Shown piece by piece: positions 14,650 through 21,126 of a DNA stretch of 21,126 nucleotides. The stretch is from positions 1 through 21,126 of IMG/VR virus record IMGVR_UViG_3300048778_000061. One strand, written 5' to 3'. The translations under genes and the position numbers were made by a program. Positions within the stretch are counted from its first letter, which is position 1. Each line of letters starts with the position of its first letter. This stretch comes from a virus. Under the pieces are notes generated by a model. It made no database searches. It was not told the origin of the DNA and saw nothing but the letters and a program-made list of their open reading frames with translations.

Positions 14650-14652
14650 ATA
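14646..14652 (+). promoter_or_regulatory. Putative late promoter box before nuclease gene A
   Basis: CTAAATA overlapping the uvsX stop codon. A gp55-type start 6-7 nt downstream would fall at about 14659, exactly where the structured leader begins. The equivalent box at 16789 has the same relation to the second leader, which raises my confidence above that for an isolated TAAATA. Confidence 0.45.
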
Positions 14653-14658
14653 AAAGTA

Positions 14659-14736
14659 GAACAATTCTTCTATGATCGGATTGAATTGTTTAGGGAGAAA
14701 TCCCGGATCATAGTAAACAATTCAATTCCATAGGAG
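14659..14736 (+). ncRNA. Pseudoknot leader of nuclease gene A (copy 1)
   Basis: Predicted structured 5' leader. Helix 1: CTATGATC (14670-14677) with GATCATAG (14706-14713). Helix 2: GAATTGTTTA (14683-14692) with TAAACAATTC (14714-14723). Because the 5' strand of helix 2 lies inside helix 1 and its partner lies outside, the two form a pseudoknot with contiguous 3' strands. Between them sits GGGA-GAAA-TCCC (14693-14704), a hairpin with a GAAA tetraloop. Two alternatives are built in: AACAATTC at 14660-14667 can also pair with GAATTGTT, and TTCTATG (14668-14674) can pair with CATAGGA (14729-14735), which contains the ribosome binding site. The second copy at 16801 keeps every pairing with changed bases. 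A leader that controls translation of the nuclease is the simplest reading. Confidence 0.7.
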
Positions 14737-14745
14737 TATATTAAA

Positions 14746-16392
14746 ATGGCTAAGAAAATAACCAACATTGAATTTTTAGAAATAGTAAATAATAAGTTTA
14801 ATTTCTTTTATACATATTCAGAAGAATATCAAGGATCTTCAAAATATATTAAAATAATTTGCCCAAAACATGGCGAATTTTTATGTAATGCTGGTCATCA
14901 TTTAGCAGGTCATGGGTGCCAAATTTGTGGTGGAAATTTAAGAAAAACTACGAAACAGTTCATATCAGATGCTGATTTTGTTCATGATAGAAAATACGAA
15001 TATCCCGATGAATATCTTGGAGCACATAAAAAGATAAGAATAATTTGTCCAGAACATGGAGAGTTTTTTCAAAAGCCAAATTCACATTTAAATGGTCATG
15101 GTTGTCAAAAATGTGGAAAATGTTATAGACGAACACATGAAGAATATGTCAATGAATGTAATATAGTTCATGAAAACAAATTTAAATATATTAGTGAATT
15201 TGTTTGCCTAAATGATAAAATAAAAATTGAATGTCCTATACATGGAATTTTTGAGCAAAGGGCAGGAGATCATTTAAGAGGATATGGTTGCGATAAGTGT
15301 GGTGGAACTTGTGAAAAAACTAATCAAGAATTTTTAGAAGAAGCTAAAGAAAAACATGGAGACAAATATTATTATCCAGAAGAATATAAAGGATCAACTG
15401 TTAAGATTAAAATAGTATGTCCCGACCATGGACCATTTTACCAATCACCATCACATCATACAAGGGGTGAAGGGTGTTCGCAATGTTCTAGGCCAGTTTT
15501 TGACACAGAGTCGTTTTTGACAGAATCTAAAAAGGTTCATGGAGACAAATATGAATATCCTGATGAATATGTTGGAAGCAAAATAAGGATAAGAATTATA
15601 TGTCCAGAACATGGAGAATTTTTTCAAACACCAAATGCTCATACTCAAGGCTCTGGTTGCCAAAAATGCTATGGAAATCAATTAAAAACTACACCAGAAT
15701 TTATAGAAGATGCAATTGAAGAACATGGAGAAGTTTATTCATATATTTCTGCTACTTATATAAATTCTAAAACTTCGTTAATGATTATTTGTAAAAAACA
15801 TGGTCCGTTTTGGCAAGTCCCCTCTGACCATTTAGACGGATGTGGATGCCCTACTTGTAATATGTCTCAAGGCGAAAGAAAGATATTAAAAATTTTAACA
15901 AAGCATAATATCAACAATGATCCTCAATATAAATTTAAAGATTGTAAAAATATATATCCTTTAAGGTTTGATTTTGGTATTCTAAACAATTCCGAAAAAT
16001 TATTAGGATTAGTTGAATATCATGGAGAACAGCATTATATTCCAACCGATTTTACAAAAAAATTAACGTTATTTGAAATGGAAGAAGAATTAAAAGAACG
16101 TCAAGCAAGAGACCAAATAAAAAAGACCTATTGCGAAACTAATAAAATTCCTCTTCTTTGCATACCATATTTTGAAAAGTTTCCAGAAAGTATGCTTATA
16201 GATTTCTTAAAAAATACTCTAAACATTGAATTTAAAAATGACCCAACATGCTTAAACGTTAGAGAATATTATCCTGAAAGTTTTCTAAAACCTTTTCCGA
16301 AATGTCCTTCAAAAGATCCCAACAAGTCATCCAAATCTTCCTTGACAGTTCACATTAAAGATGCTACAATAGTCCTAGAGGAAACTGAATGA
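14746..16392 (+). CDS. Repeat-containing zinc-knuckle nuclease A (DUF723-like repeats plus Vsr/PD-(D/E)XK-like domain)
   Basis: Putative free-standing mobile endonuclease of 548 aa. Residues 6 to about 375 hold six tandem repeats of about 61 aa, each with the pattern EF...A...HG.KY.YP.EY, then I.CP.HG.F.Q....HL.G.GC.KC: two His/Cys clusters that probably bind zinc and, repeated, read along DNA. They resemble DUF723-type repeats. The C-terminal domain has LRFDFGIL (Asp409) and GLVEYHGEQHY (Glu424, Gln429, His430), the D...ExxGxQHY pattern of Vsr-like nuclease folds in phage endonucleases, and IPLLCIPYFE. Preceded by a pseudoknot leader, with AGGAG 9 nt before the ATG. Its last residues, roughly 520-548, are translated from the promoter of the next gene, and it overlaps that gene by ATGA. 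Paralogue: gene B at 16893. Confidence 0.75.
   Translation: MAKKITNIEFLEIVNNKFNFFYTYSEEYQGSSKYIKIICPKHGEFLCNAGHHLAGHGCQICGGNLRKTTKQFISDADFVHDRKYEYPDEYLGAHKKIRIICPEHGEFFQKPNSHLNGHGCQKCGKCYRRTHEEYVNECNIVHENKFKYISEFVCLNDKIKIECPIHGIFEQRAGDHLRGYGCDKCGGTCEKTNQEFLEEAKEKHGDKYYYPEEYKGSTVKIKIVCPDHGPFYQSPSHHTRGEGCSQCSRPVFDTESFLTESKKVHGDKYEYPDEYVGSKIRIRIICPEHGEFFQTPNAHTQGSGCQKCYGNQLKTTPEFIEDAIEEHGEVYSYISATYINSKTSLMIICKKHGPFWQVPSDHLDGCGCPTCNMSQGERKILKILTKHNINNDPQYKFKDCKNIYPLRFDFGILNNSEKLLGLVEYHGEQHYIPTDFTKKLTLFEMEEELKERQARDQIKKTYCETNKIPLLCIPYFEKFPESMLIDFLKNTLNIEFKNDPTCLNVREYYPESFLKPFPKCPSKDPNKSSKSSLTVHIKDATIVLEETE
16342..16370 (+). promoter_or_regulatory. Promoter of the 133-aa orphan, inside nuclease gene A
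   Basis: TTGACA (16342-16347), 17-bp spacer, TACAAT (16365-16370). The spacer contains CATTAAAGATGC, matching the promoters at 9087 and, on the minus strand, 2850. It lies in the 3' end of the upstream nuclease gene. Expected start is near 16377, 12 nt before ATG 16389. Confidence 0.75.
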
Positions 16393-16790
16393 AACTTTTA
16401 AGAAAAGATTCTGAAATAGCTATGTGGAGATTTTTCCGAAAAGAGTCTACAAATGTTTTTCGGAATTGGCCTGGACAGTTTGAAAAGAACAATCCTATGT
16501 TTCCAAATGTTTTCCAAAAACCTTCTAAGGTAAAGGAAATCTATTCGGAAAAGTCTTTGAAGATTGGTGTAAATTTTGAAATGAGAATTGGAAATGATTC
16601 GGTGAAGCTTTCAGATACTTTTGATGTAGACAATTTGAATAGGAATGATATAGGAAAGATTATTGTAGAAAATTTAGAGAAACATGGTTACAAATTTGCT
16701 CAAGGTTTGCCGGAGTTTAATTCGATCTTTCTGCAAGCTTTTTATAATAATTCTTATGAGTTTCAAACGACCTTGGTTGATAGGGTTTGA
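16389..16790 (+). CDS. Hypothetical protein between the two nuclease genes
   Basis: A 133-aa protein of unknown family. The N-terminal third is basic and aromatic (MWRFFRKESTNVFRNWPGQF), the middle has a beta-like LKIGVNFEMRIGNDSVKLSD, and the C-terminus reads GKIIVENLEKHGYKFAQGLP onward. It has its own strong promoter (16342-16370) and an AGAGGA ribosome binding site 6 nt before the ATG, so it is an independent early-type gene. Its start codon overlaps the stop of nuclease gene A and its stop codon overlaps the late-promoter-like box of the next leader. In T4 the gene between uvsX and 41 is gene 40; the position is equivalent but I see no sequence support for gp40. Confidence 0.65.
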   Translation: MKLLRKDSEIAMWRFFRKESTNVFRNWPGQFEKNNPMFPNVFQKPSKVKEIYSEKSLKIGVNFEMRIGNDSVKLSDTFDVDNLNRNDIGKIIVENLEKHGYKFAQGLPEFNSIFLQAFYNNSYEFQTTLVDRV

Positions 16791-16796
16791 TAAATA
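16789..16796 (+). promoter_or_regulatory. Putative late promoter box before nuclease gene B
   Basis: GATAAATA beginning in the TGA stop of the preceding gene. A start 6-7 nt downstream would fall at about 16803, at the 5' end of the second pseudoknot leader. Placement mirrors the box at 14646. Confidence 0.45.
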
Positions 16797-16800
16797 ATAG

Positions 16801-16883
16801 AAACAGTTCTTCTATGGTTGGATTGGACTGTTTTGGGGAAGAAATTCTCAAACCATAGCAAAACAGTTCAGTCACATAGAGGA
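16801..16883 (+). ncRNA. Pseudoknot leader of nuclease gene B (copy 2)
   Basis: Same architecture as the leader at 14659. Helix 1: CTATGGTT (16812-16819) with AACCATAG (16851-16858). Helix 2: GGACTGTTTT (16825-16834) with AAAACAGTTC (16860-16869), including one G-U pair. Hairpin GGGAA-GAAA-TTCTC (16836-16849) keeps the GAAA loop. Against copy 1, helix 1 has two pair replacements (A-T to G-C, C-G to T-A) and helix 2 has two (T-A to C-G, A-T to T-A), all preserving pairing. The upstream competitor arm has changed in step to AAACAGTTC (16801-16809). TCTATG can also pair with CATAGA (16875-16880) next to the ribosome binding site AGAGGA. Confidence 0.7.
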
Positions 16884-16892
16884 AAACTTAAA

Positions 16893-18404
16893 ATGACAAA
16901 AAAATTGACACATGAAATATTTTTAGAAAGAGCTAATAAGATACACGACAACTTTTATAGTTATCCTGAAAATTATATTACAGCGAACACAAAAATAGGA
17001 ATAATTTGCCCTAAGCATGGAATATTCCAACAAACTCCATGGTTGCATATGTTGGGTCAGGGTTGTTCTAAATGTGTTGGAAAGAATAAAACTACTAACG
17101 ACTATATATCAGAGGCAAAAGAAGTTCACGGCGAAAAATATAAGTATCATTTAATAAAATATGAAAATTGTAACACCCCCGTCGAAATTATTTGCCCAGA
17201 ACATGGAGTATTTAAACAACTCATAAGTAGTCATTTATTAGGATATGGTTGCGGAAAATGTGCAGGAAATAAGTTGAAGACTACAGATGAATTCAAAGCT
17301 GAAGCAAAAGAAATTAACGGCGAAAAATATGATTATAGTTTAGTTATATATAAAAATAGTCAAACTGATGTGGATATTATTTGTAGAACTCATGGAGTAT
17401 TTCACCAATCACCCGCACATCATTTACAAGGAGGTGGGTGCCCAAAATGTTTAGGGAGAAATAAAACCACCGGAGAGTTTAATATACAAGCTGGAAATAT
17501 ACACAATTTCTTTTATACATACCCTGATGAATATGTTCGTGCAAATCAAAAGATTAGAATAATTTGTCCAGAACATGGAGATTTTTATCAGACACCTAAC
17601 AAGCATTTATCTGGTGGTGGTTGCGGAAAATGCGTTGGCCTATATAAAACCACCGAAGAATTTAGAAATGAAGCAAGAAAAATACATAATAATTTTTACG
17701 AATATCCTGATGAGTATGTTTTATCAGAAACAAAGATGAGAATAATCTGTTCGGTTCATGGTGAATTTTATCAAACACCAAAAGACCATTTGCAAGGCAA
17801 GAGATGTCAAAGATGTGCTGGAGTGAACTTAAAAACTACAGACGAATTTAGAGAAGATGCGATAAATGTTCACGGCGACAAATATAAATATCATCTTGTA
17901 GATTATAAAGGTGCTCATGTTAAAGTTAAAATTTTATGCGGTGAACATGGAGAATTTGAACAAACACCGCATAGCCATTTGAGTGGTGGAGGTTGCCCTG
18001 AATGTAAAAAATCGAGGGGGGAATCAAAAATAAGAAATTTTCTTAATATTTGCAATATAACATTTACGCCACAATATAAATTTGATGATTGTCGGAATGT
18101 AAACCCTTTACCATTTGATTTTGGTATTTTGGATAATAATGGAAGTTTTCTTGGTGTTATAGAATATCAAGGAGAGCAACATTATGGTTTAGTTAATTTT
18201 AGTGGGAAACTGACTAAAGAAAAACAACAGGAAAATTTTGAAAAAACAATGTCGAATGATTTTACTAAAAAGTGTTATTGTGATTTTTATAAAAAGCCTT
18301 TGTTGTGTATTCCATATTTTGAAAAGAATTGGAAAGATGTTTTGAAAAATTTTTTGGAAAACGATTTAGGATTAGTTCTTAATAAAAAGAATAATCAGGA
18401 GTAA
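16893..18404 (+). CDS. Repeat-containing zinc-knuckle nuclease B, paralogue of A
   Basis: A 503-aa paralogue of the gene at 14746. It has six His/Cys repeats of about 61 aa (for example IICPEHGVFKQLISSHLLGY followed by GCGKC) and the same C-terminal nuclease-like domain, with Asp409 in LPFDFGIL, Glu424 in GVIEYQGEQHY, and KKPLLCIPYFE. The catalytic positions have the same residue numbers as in A. I start at ATG 16893 (MTKKLTHEIF), which has AGAGGA 8-9 nt upstream and matches the start of A. The in-frame ATG at 16818 lies inside the pseudoknot leader with no ribosome binding site. The gene ends at FLENDLGLVLNKKNNQE without the extra C-terminal tail seen in A, just before the TTG start of gp41. 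A mobile endonuclease role is inferred. Confidence 0.75.
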   Translation: MTKKLTHEIFLERANKIHDNFYSYPENYITANTKIGIICPKHGIFQQTPWLHMLGQGCSKCVGKNKTTNDYISEAKEVHGEKYKYHLIKYENCNTPVEIICPEHGVFKQLISSHLLGYGCGKCAGNKLKTTDEFKAEAKEINGEKYDYSLVIYKNSQTDVDIICRTHGVFHQSPAHHLQGGGCPKCLGRNKTTGEFNIQAGNIHNFFYTYPDEYVRANQKIRIICPEHGDFYQTPNKHLSGGGCGKCVGLYKTTEEFRNEARKIHNNFYEYPDEYVLSETKMRIICSVHGEFYQTPKDHLQGKRCQRCAGVNLKTTDEFREDAINVHGDKYKYHLVDYKGAHVKVKILCGEHGEFEQTPHSHLSGGGCPECKKSRGESKIRNFLNICNITFTPQYKFDDCRNVNPLPFDFGILDNNGSFLGVIEYQGEQHYGLVNFSGKLTKEKQQENFEKTMSNDFTKKCYCDFYKKPLLCIPYFEKNWKDVLKNFLENDLGLVLNKKNNQE

Positions 18405-18406
18405 CA

Positions 18407-19792
18407 TTGGAAGAAGCATTAACTAAAACTTTGTATGAAAATTTGTTGATTCAATTTTTATTCAAAGATGAAGAAGTAAGAGATAGATTAGTTCCTTATT
18501 TGAATCCTCTAGTTTTTTCTAATACGATCAATAGTCATATAGTCGGACATATTCTATCCTTCATGGAAAAACATACCCACTTTCCTAGAATGAACGAACT
18601 AAAACTTTTTATTAAATCTAGTGAGGATTATGATAGACTTATAGAAATAATGAATTATGATTCTTCAGATTTTGATAAAGAGTTTATATTGAAAGAATTA
18701 GAGGAATTTTATAGAAAGAGTTTATTATTAAATCTACAAATGGATATGAAGGATAATTTTCATAAGCCATCAGAAGAACTTCAAAAATATTCAGACGATA
18801 TTAGAACAGTTTTAAGTTTTACGTTTGATAATTCTATAGGTCTTTCATTATTAGATGACCGAGATTCTATATTTAGAGCTATGCATGATAAGGATACGGT
18901 CTTTTCTAGCGGAATTTCTGCATTAGACAATTTAATAGATTCCGGATTCCACGAAAAAAGTCTGAATTTATTTCTGGCATCTTCTAACATGGGAAAGAGT
19001 CTAATCAAAACTTCTTTGGCTTGCAATTTTCTAAAAAAGAATAAAAAAGTTTTATACATATCTTTAGAAATGTCAGAGCAAAAAATTATGGAAAGAGTTT
19101 TGGCTAACGTGTTTGATGAGAATATAAATGAACTTAAAAACATGTCTAAAGAAAAGTTTAATAAGAAGTTTGAATTAGTCAAATCCGTTATCAAATCTGA
19201 TTTGAAAATTATACAGCTTGGGGCTAAAACAGTATCAACTAACAAAATCCGTTCTATATTAAAAGAATACGAAACGAAAAAAAGGTTTAAACCAGATGTT
19301 TTGATTGTAGATTATCTCGGATTAATGACAACCAATAACAAATCAAAAGATACTAATACATATAGCGAGTTAAAGTTGATTTCAGAAGAGTTAAGATGTT
19401 TAAGTATAGAGTATGGCTTTCCCATTATTAGTTCCGTTCAAACTACAAGAAATGCGTATAATTCAATTAACGTAGAAATCACGGATATTTCCGAATCTAT
19501 AGGTATAGTAAATACTGCCGATCTTTTAATTAGCATATCACAAAACCCAGAGCTTAAAGAGGCTGGGAGATATAAATGGTCTATTCTTAAAAATAGATAT
19601 GGATTAAATTCTTTCAATTTTTATGTAGGAGTAAATTATCCTAAAATGAGAATTTATGATGTAGACGAATCTCAAGATTTAAGTCAAGTAATTACTCCTA
19701 AAGATATAGTCGATCAAGCTTCCGTAGAAGTACTCAAAAATGTTAAGAACAACACTCAGCAAGCTCGCTCCAAATTGACCGGAATAGAATAA
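18407..19792 (+). CDS. 41: gp41-like replicative DNA helicase (DnaB family), TTG start
   Basis: Hexameric 5'-3' replicative helicase that unwinds DNA ahead of gp43 and supports the primase. The RecA-type motor is complete: Walker A ASSNMGKSL with Lys197, YISLEMSEQKIMERV (the motif with the catalytic Glu), Walker B DVLIVDYLGL with Asp302, and SSVQTTRNAY. These match T4 gp41 in pattern (NVGKSL; YISMEMAEE; IIIVDYLG). The N-terminal 150 residues are helical, as expected for the hexamer-forming domain. Length 461 aa, like T4 (475). The start is TTG 18407, with AGGAG 5 nt upstream and no suitable ATG. The gene follows nuclease gene B by only 2 nt. Its loader gp59 is at the right edge of the window. 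Confidence 0.93.
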   Translation: MEEALTKTLYENLLIQFLFKDEEVRDRLVPYLNPLVFSNTINSHIVGHILSFMEKHTHFPRMNELKLFIKSSEDYDRLIEIMNYDSSDFDKEFILKELEEFYRKSLLLNLQMDMKDNFHKPSEELQKYSDDIRTVLSFTFDNSIGLSLLDDRDSIFRAMHDKDTVFSSGISALDNLIDSGFHEKSLNLFLASSNMGKSLIKTSLACNFLKKNKKVLYISLEMSEQKIMERVLANVFDENINELKNMSKEKFNKKFELVKSVIKSDLKIIQLGAKTVSTNKIRSILKEYETKKRFKPDVLIVDYLGLMTTNNKSKDTNTYSELKLISEELRCLSIEYGFPIISSVQTTRNAYNSINVEITDISESIGIVNTADLLISISQNPELKEAGRYKWSILKNRYGLNSFNFYVGVNYPKMRIYDVDESQDLSQVITPKDIVDQASVEVLKNVKNNTQQARSKLTGIE

Positions 19793-19809
19793 CAAAAGGA
19801 TTTTCAAAA

Positions 19810-20190
19810 ATGCTCGCAGAATTTATGCCCATGTCTCTCACACCGAAAAAAGAAATTTACAAAAATATAGAAGATGATATTGTAAGAACTGTTTTAAAGA
19901 AAAGGTTTTTCGAAAGTCTTTCTCAAATGGGTCTCGATATGGAAGTCGTAATAAATGGCCGAAGAAATAAAAATGAGCAGTTTCATAGATTCAATTTGTT
20001 TGTAAAAGATATGTATGAAAGTAGAATTTTAATGCAAGATATCTTTTACTTTATGGAAGAAGATATGTTTGATACGAAGACTGTTCTCTCTTGTTTTAAC
20101 GAAGAAAATCTATTTTTGCTCAGAGAAGAATTAGCAATTAAGTATTCGAAAAAGAAGAAATCTAATCTGAATTTTTTGATAGAGGAGTGA
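19810..20190 (+). CDS. 33: Probable gp33-like late transcription co-activator
   Basis: A 126-aa charged, helical protein. The C-terminus SNLNFLIEE resembles the clamp-binding tails of T4 gp33 (NTLDFLL) and gp55 (SLDFLYE). The preceding segment, FNLFVKDMYESRILMQDIFY then FMEEDMFDTKTVLSCFNEEN then LFLLREELA, follows the pattern of the gp33 core (EKMVEEFGMSYLEATTAFLE then EN.I......F). T4 gp33 has 112 aa. Position helps: T4 genes 33 and 59 are adjacent, and here gp59 lies two genes downstream. If right, it would bridge RNA polymerase and the sliding clamp at late promoters, complementing the tail-less gp55. Ribosome binding site AAAGGA is 9 nt upstream. The assignment is by pattern and position only. 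Confidence 0.5.
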   Translation: MLAEFMPMSLTPKKEIYKNIEDDIVRTVLKKRFFESLSQMGLDMEVVINGRRNKNEQFHRFNLFVKDMYESRILMQDIFYFMEEDMFDTKTVLSCFNEENLFLLREELAIKYSKKKKSNLNFLIEE

Positions 20191-20194
20191 TACA

Positions 20195-20713
20195 ATGAAT
20201 GACGTTGCAAATGATATAGAAAAATTTACAGAACAAATATCTAGTTATAATGACAAAAAGATTATTTCAAAAATGATAAATGATGCACAATTAACTACTT
20301 TAGAAACTATGTTGAGAAAAAGAAATCATTGTATTAAAAAATTAAAAGATTCCGAAAATGATATTAAAAATTTGCTTCCAAGTATTATTTCATTTACAAT
20401 AAAAGATTTCGAAAAATTCTCTAAAATAGTTACTAATTATAAAGGAGATAGATCTGGAGACAATATTCCTTATTTTAGTTTTTATTACAATGATATGTTT
20501 CTAGGTGAATATTCTTATTATATTTTAGATACGCATGAGTATGGAGTTAGAATGGTTATAGAACACCTTTCATATGAATTTTCTGAAAAACTTTCTATAA
20601 AAAATAATTCAGGAGTTTTCGAAAAAATTGAAGATAAAATATTTACATACGAACTTGCAAAATATTTTCTAAAAATAAATGATGATTTGACAGACAACTA
20701 TTTTATATTATAA
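20195..20713 (+). CDS. Hypothetical protein between gp33-like and gp59
   Basis: A 172-aa protein, no family recognised. The N-terminal 65 residues are Lys/Glu/Asn-rich and probably coiled coil (TTLETMLRKRNHCIKKLKDS); the rest is mixed with several Tyr/Phe-rich strands (YFSFYYNDMFLGEYSYYILD). It starts 4 nt after the previous stop with GAGGAG 7 nt upstream of the ATG, and ends 11 nt before the gp59 start, so it shares their operon. Two of its Glu-Lys stretches use the TTC GAA codon pair typical of this window. A role in replication or late transcription is only suggested by the neighbours. Confidence 0.65.
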   Translation: MNDVANDIEKFTEQISSYNDKKIISKMINDAQLTTLETMLRKRNHCIKKLKDSENDIKNLLPSIISFTIKDFEKFSKIVTNYKGDRSGDNIPYFSFYYNDMFLGEYSYYILDTHEYGVRMVIEHLSYEFSEKLSIKNNSGVFEKIEDKIFTYELAKYFLKINDDLTDNYFIL

Positions 20714-20724
20714 GGAATAACTTT

Positions 20725-21126
20725 GTGAATAACTGTGATTTTGATTGTTTCTACTTATACATTAAAAAACTTAAGTTAGGAATCTCTGGTAAAAAAGTAG
20801 ACTGGAGTTTTTGTAAAGGGTTTTTAGGAAAGCGTTTAGATCCTAGGATTACAAAAGCTCTTCAACCATTCTATACTAAGTATCTTTCGCACCACTTTTC
20901 CGAAAAAGATTTCCAAATATTTTTCATAGAGAATTTGATTATTTCTGAAACATTTTTAGAAAACTTTTTCAAATGGTCTTCAGATACAGTTAAGAATTAT
21001 GACGTAGATACTTTGATTAAACAAGATGAAGAAACTATTCTAAAAATTTCTCAGAAAACTTGCCAGAAATCTTTAGAGACATATTTTAATATAAATACTA
21101 ATGGTGAGAGTTTAGCTAAATACTTT
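20725..21126 (+). CDS. 59: gp59-like helicase loader, GTG start, cut by the window end
   Basis: The first 134 residues of a protein that runs off the window. gp59 loads gp41 helicase onto forked, gp32-coated DNA. The visible part begins MNNCDFDCFYLYIKKLKLGI and follows the T4 gp59 pattern: a YLxIK helix, a KVDWSFCKG segment (T4 IKYNWCMR), a helix with KYLSHHFSEKDFQIFFIENL (T4 KLSEKYKLKELALIFISNLV), then the variable middle. The start is GTG 20725 with AGGA 8 nt upstream, 11 nt after the previous stop; no ATG fits. The helicase it should serve is encoded at 18407. In T4, gene 32 follows 59, so a single-strand-binding protein gene may lie just beyond the window. Confidence 0.72.
   Translation, partial: MNNCDFDCFYLYIKKLKLGISGKKVDWSFCKGFLGKRLDPRITKALQPFYTKYLSHHFSEKDFQIFFIENLIISETFLENFFKWSSDTVKNYDVDTLIKQDEETILKISQKTCQKSLETYFNINTNGESLAKYF

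Noticed and set aside
16389-16790. Assignment of the 133-aa gene as gp40
   Set aside because: Only the position between uvsX and 41 fits; no hydrophobic segment or recognisable similarity supports it.
16818-16892. N-terminal extension of nuclease gene B from ATG 16818
   Set aside because: It has no ribosome binding site, lies within the conserved structured leader, and the equivalent DNA before nuclease A is not read as protein.
14764-18000. Regularly spaced repeats resembling a CRISPR or satellite array
   Set aside because: The period of about 185 bp corresponds to about 61-aa protein repeats; DNA copies diverge at third codon positions while Cys and His codons are kept, so this is a coding repeat.
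18781-19245. 154-aa open frame on the minus strand inside gp41
   Set aside because: Antisense to a well-supported helicase gene covering the Walker A region; no start signal and composition typical of a shadow frame.
20687-20714. TTGACA followed by TATAAG as a promoter for gp59
   Set aside because: Spacer is 16 bp, the -10 match is poor, the conserved ATTAAAGATG spacer word is absent, and the start would fall on the ribosome binding site. Likely coding coincidence.

Overview
This window looks like part of a large, strictly lytic, T4-related myovirus genome. It is A+T-rich (about 30 % G+C by eye), densely packed, and full of short gene overlaps (ATGA, GTGCGTAA). It carries a recognisable T4-type replication, recombination and late-transcription core: UvsY, gp46, gp55, gp47, DNA polymerase gp43, UvsX, helicase gp41, a probable gp33 and, cut by the window edge, helicase loader gp59. 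Gene order differs from T4 (46-55-47 run together; 33 and 59 are separated by one gene), so this is a distant relative rather than a close T4 cousin. Host-type promoters (TTGACA, 17 bp, TACAAT) point to a bacterial host, but nothing here identifies it.

Layout. 1-650: an HNH nuclease on +, facing a shared terminator. 701-1939: a minus-strand run uvsY, then two unknown genes. 1940-2839: about 900 bp without genes, A+T-rich and degenerate-repetitive, with a strong minus-strand promoter pointing into it. 2840-3325: a minus-strand HNH/NUMOD homing-type endonuclease. 3470-9090: a plus-strand operon with 46, 55, 47, two small genes, a GT-B glycosyltransferase, a hypothetical gene and a Cys-rich protein. 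9137-13415: a second plus-strand unit with its own promoter: a DHH phosphoesterase, a chain of four tiny translationally coupled genes (three of them missed at a normal length cut-off), family-B polymerase, and a small unknown. 13495-end: uvsX, nuclease-like gene A, a 133-aa orphan, nuclease-like gene B, gp41, probable gp33, an unknown gene and gp59.

How it fits together. gp43, gp41 and gp59 form the replisome core. UvsX, UvsY and gp46/47 run recombination-dependent replication. gp55 and the probable gp33 would redirect host RNA polymerase to TAAATA-type late promoters, several of which can be proposed here. Four putative mobile endonuclease genes sit between core genes.

Most notable: the two large repeat-containing nuclease genes (14746 and 16893) are each preceded by an approximately 80-nt leader that can fold into the same pseudoknot, with compensatory base changes in both helices and a covarying upstream competitor arm. 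The leader also overlaps a late-promoter-like box and can mask the ribosome binding site. Also notable are a promoter family with a conserved spacer, the minigene array before gp43, a short gp55 lacking the clamp-binding tail, and strong enrichment of TTCGAA/TTCSGAA words.
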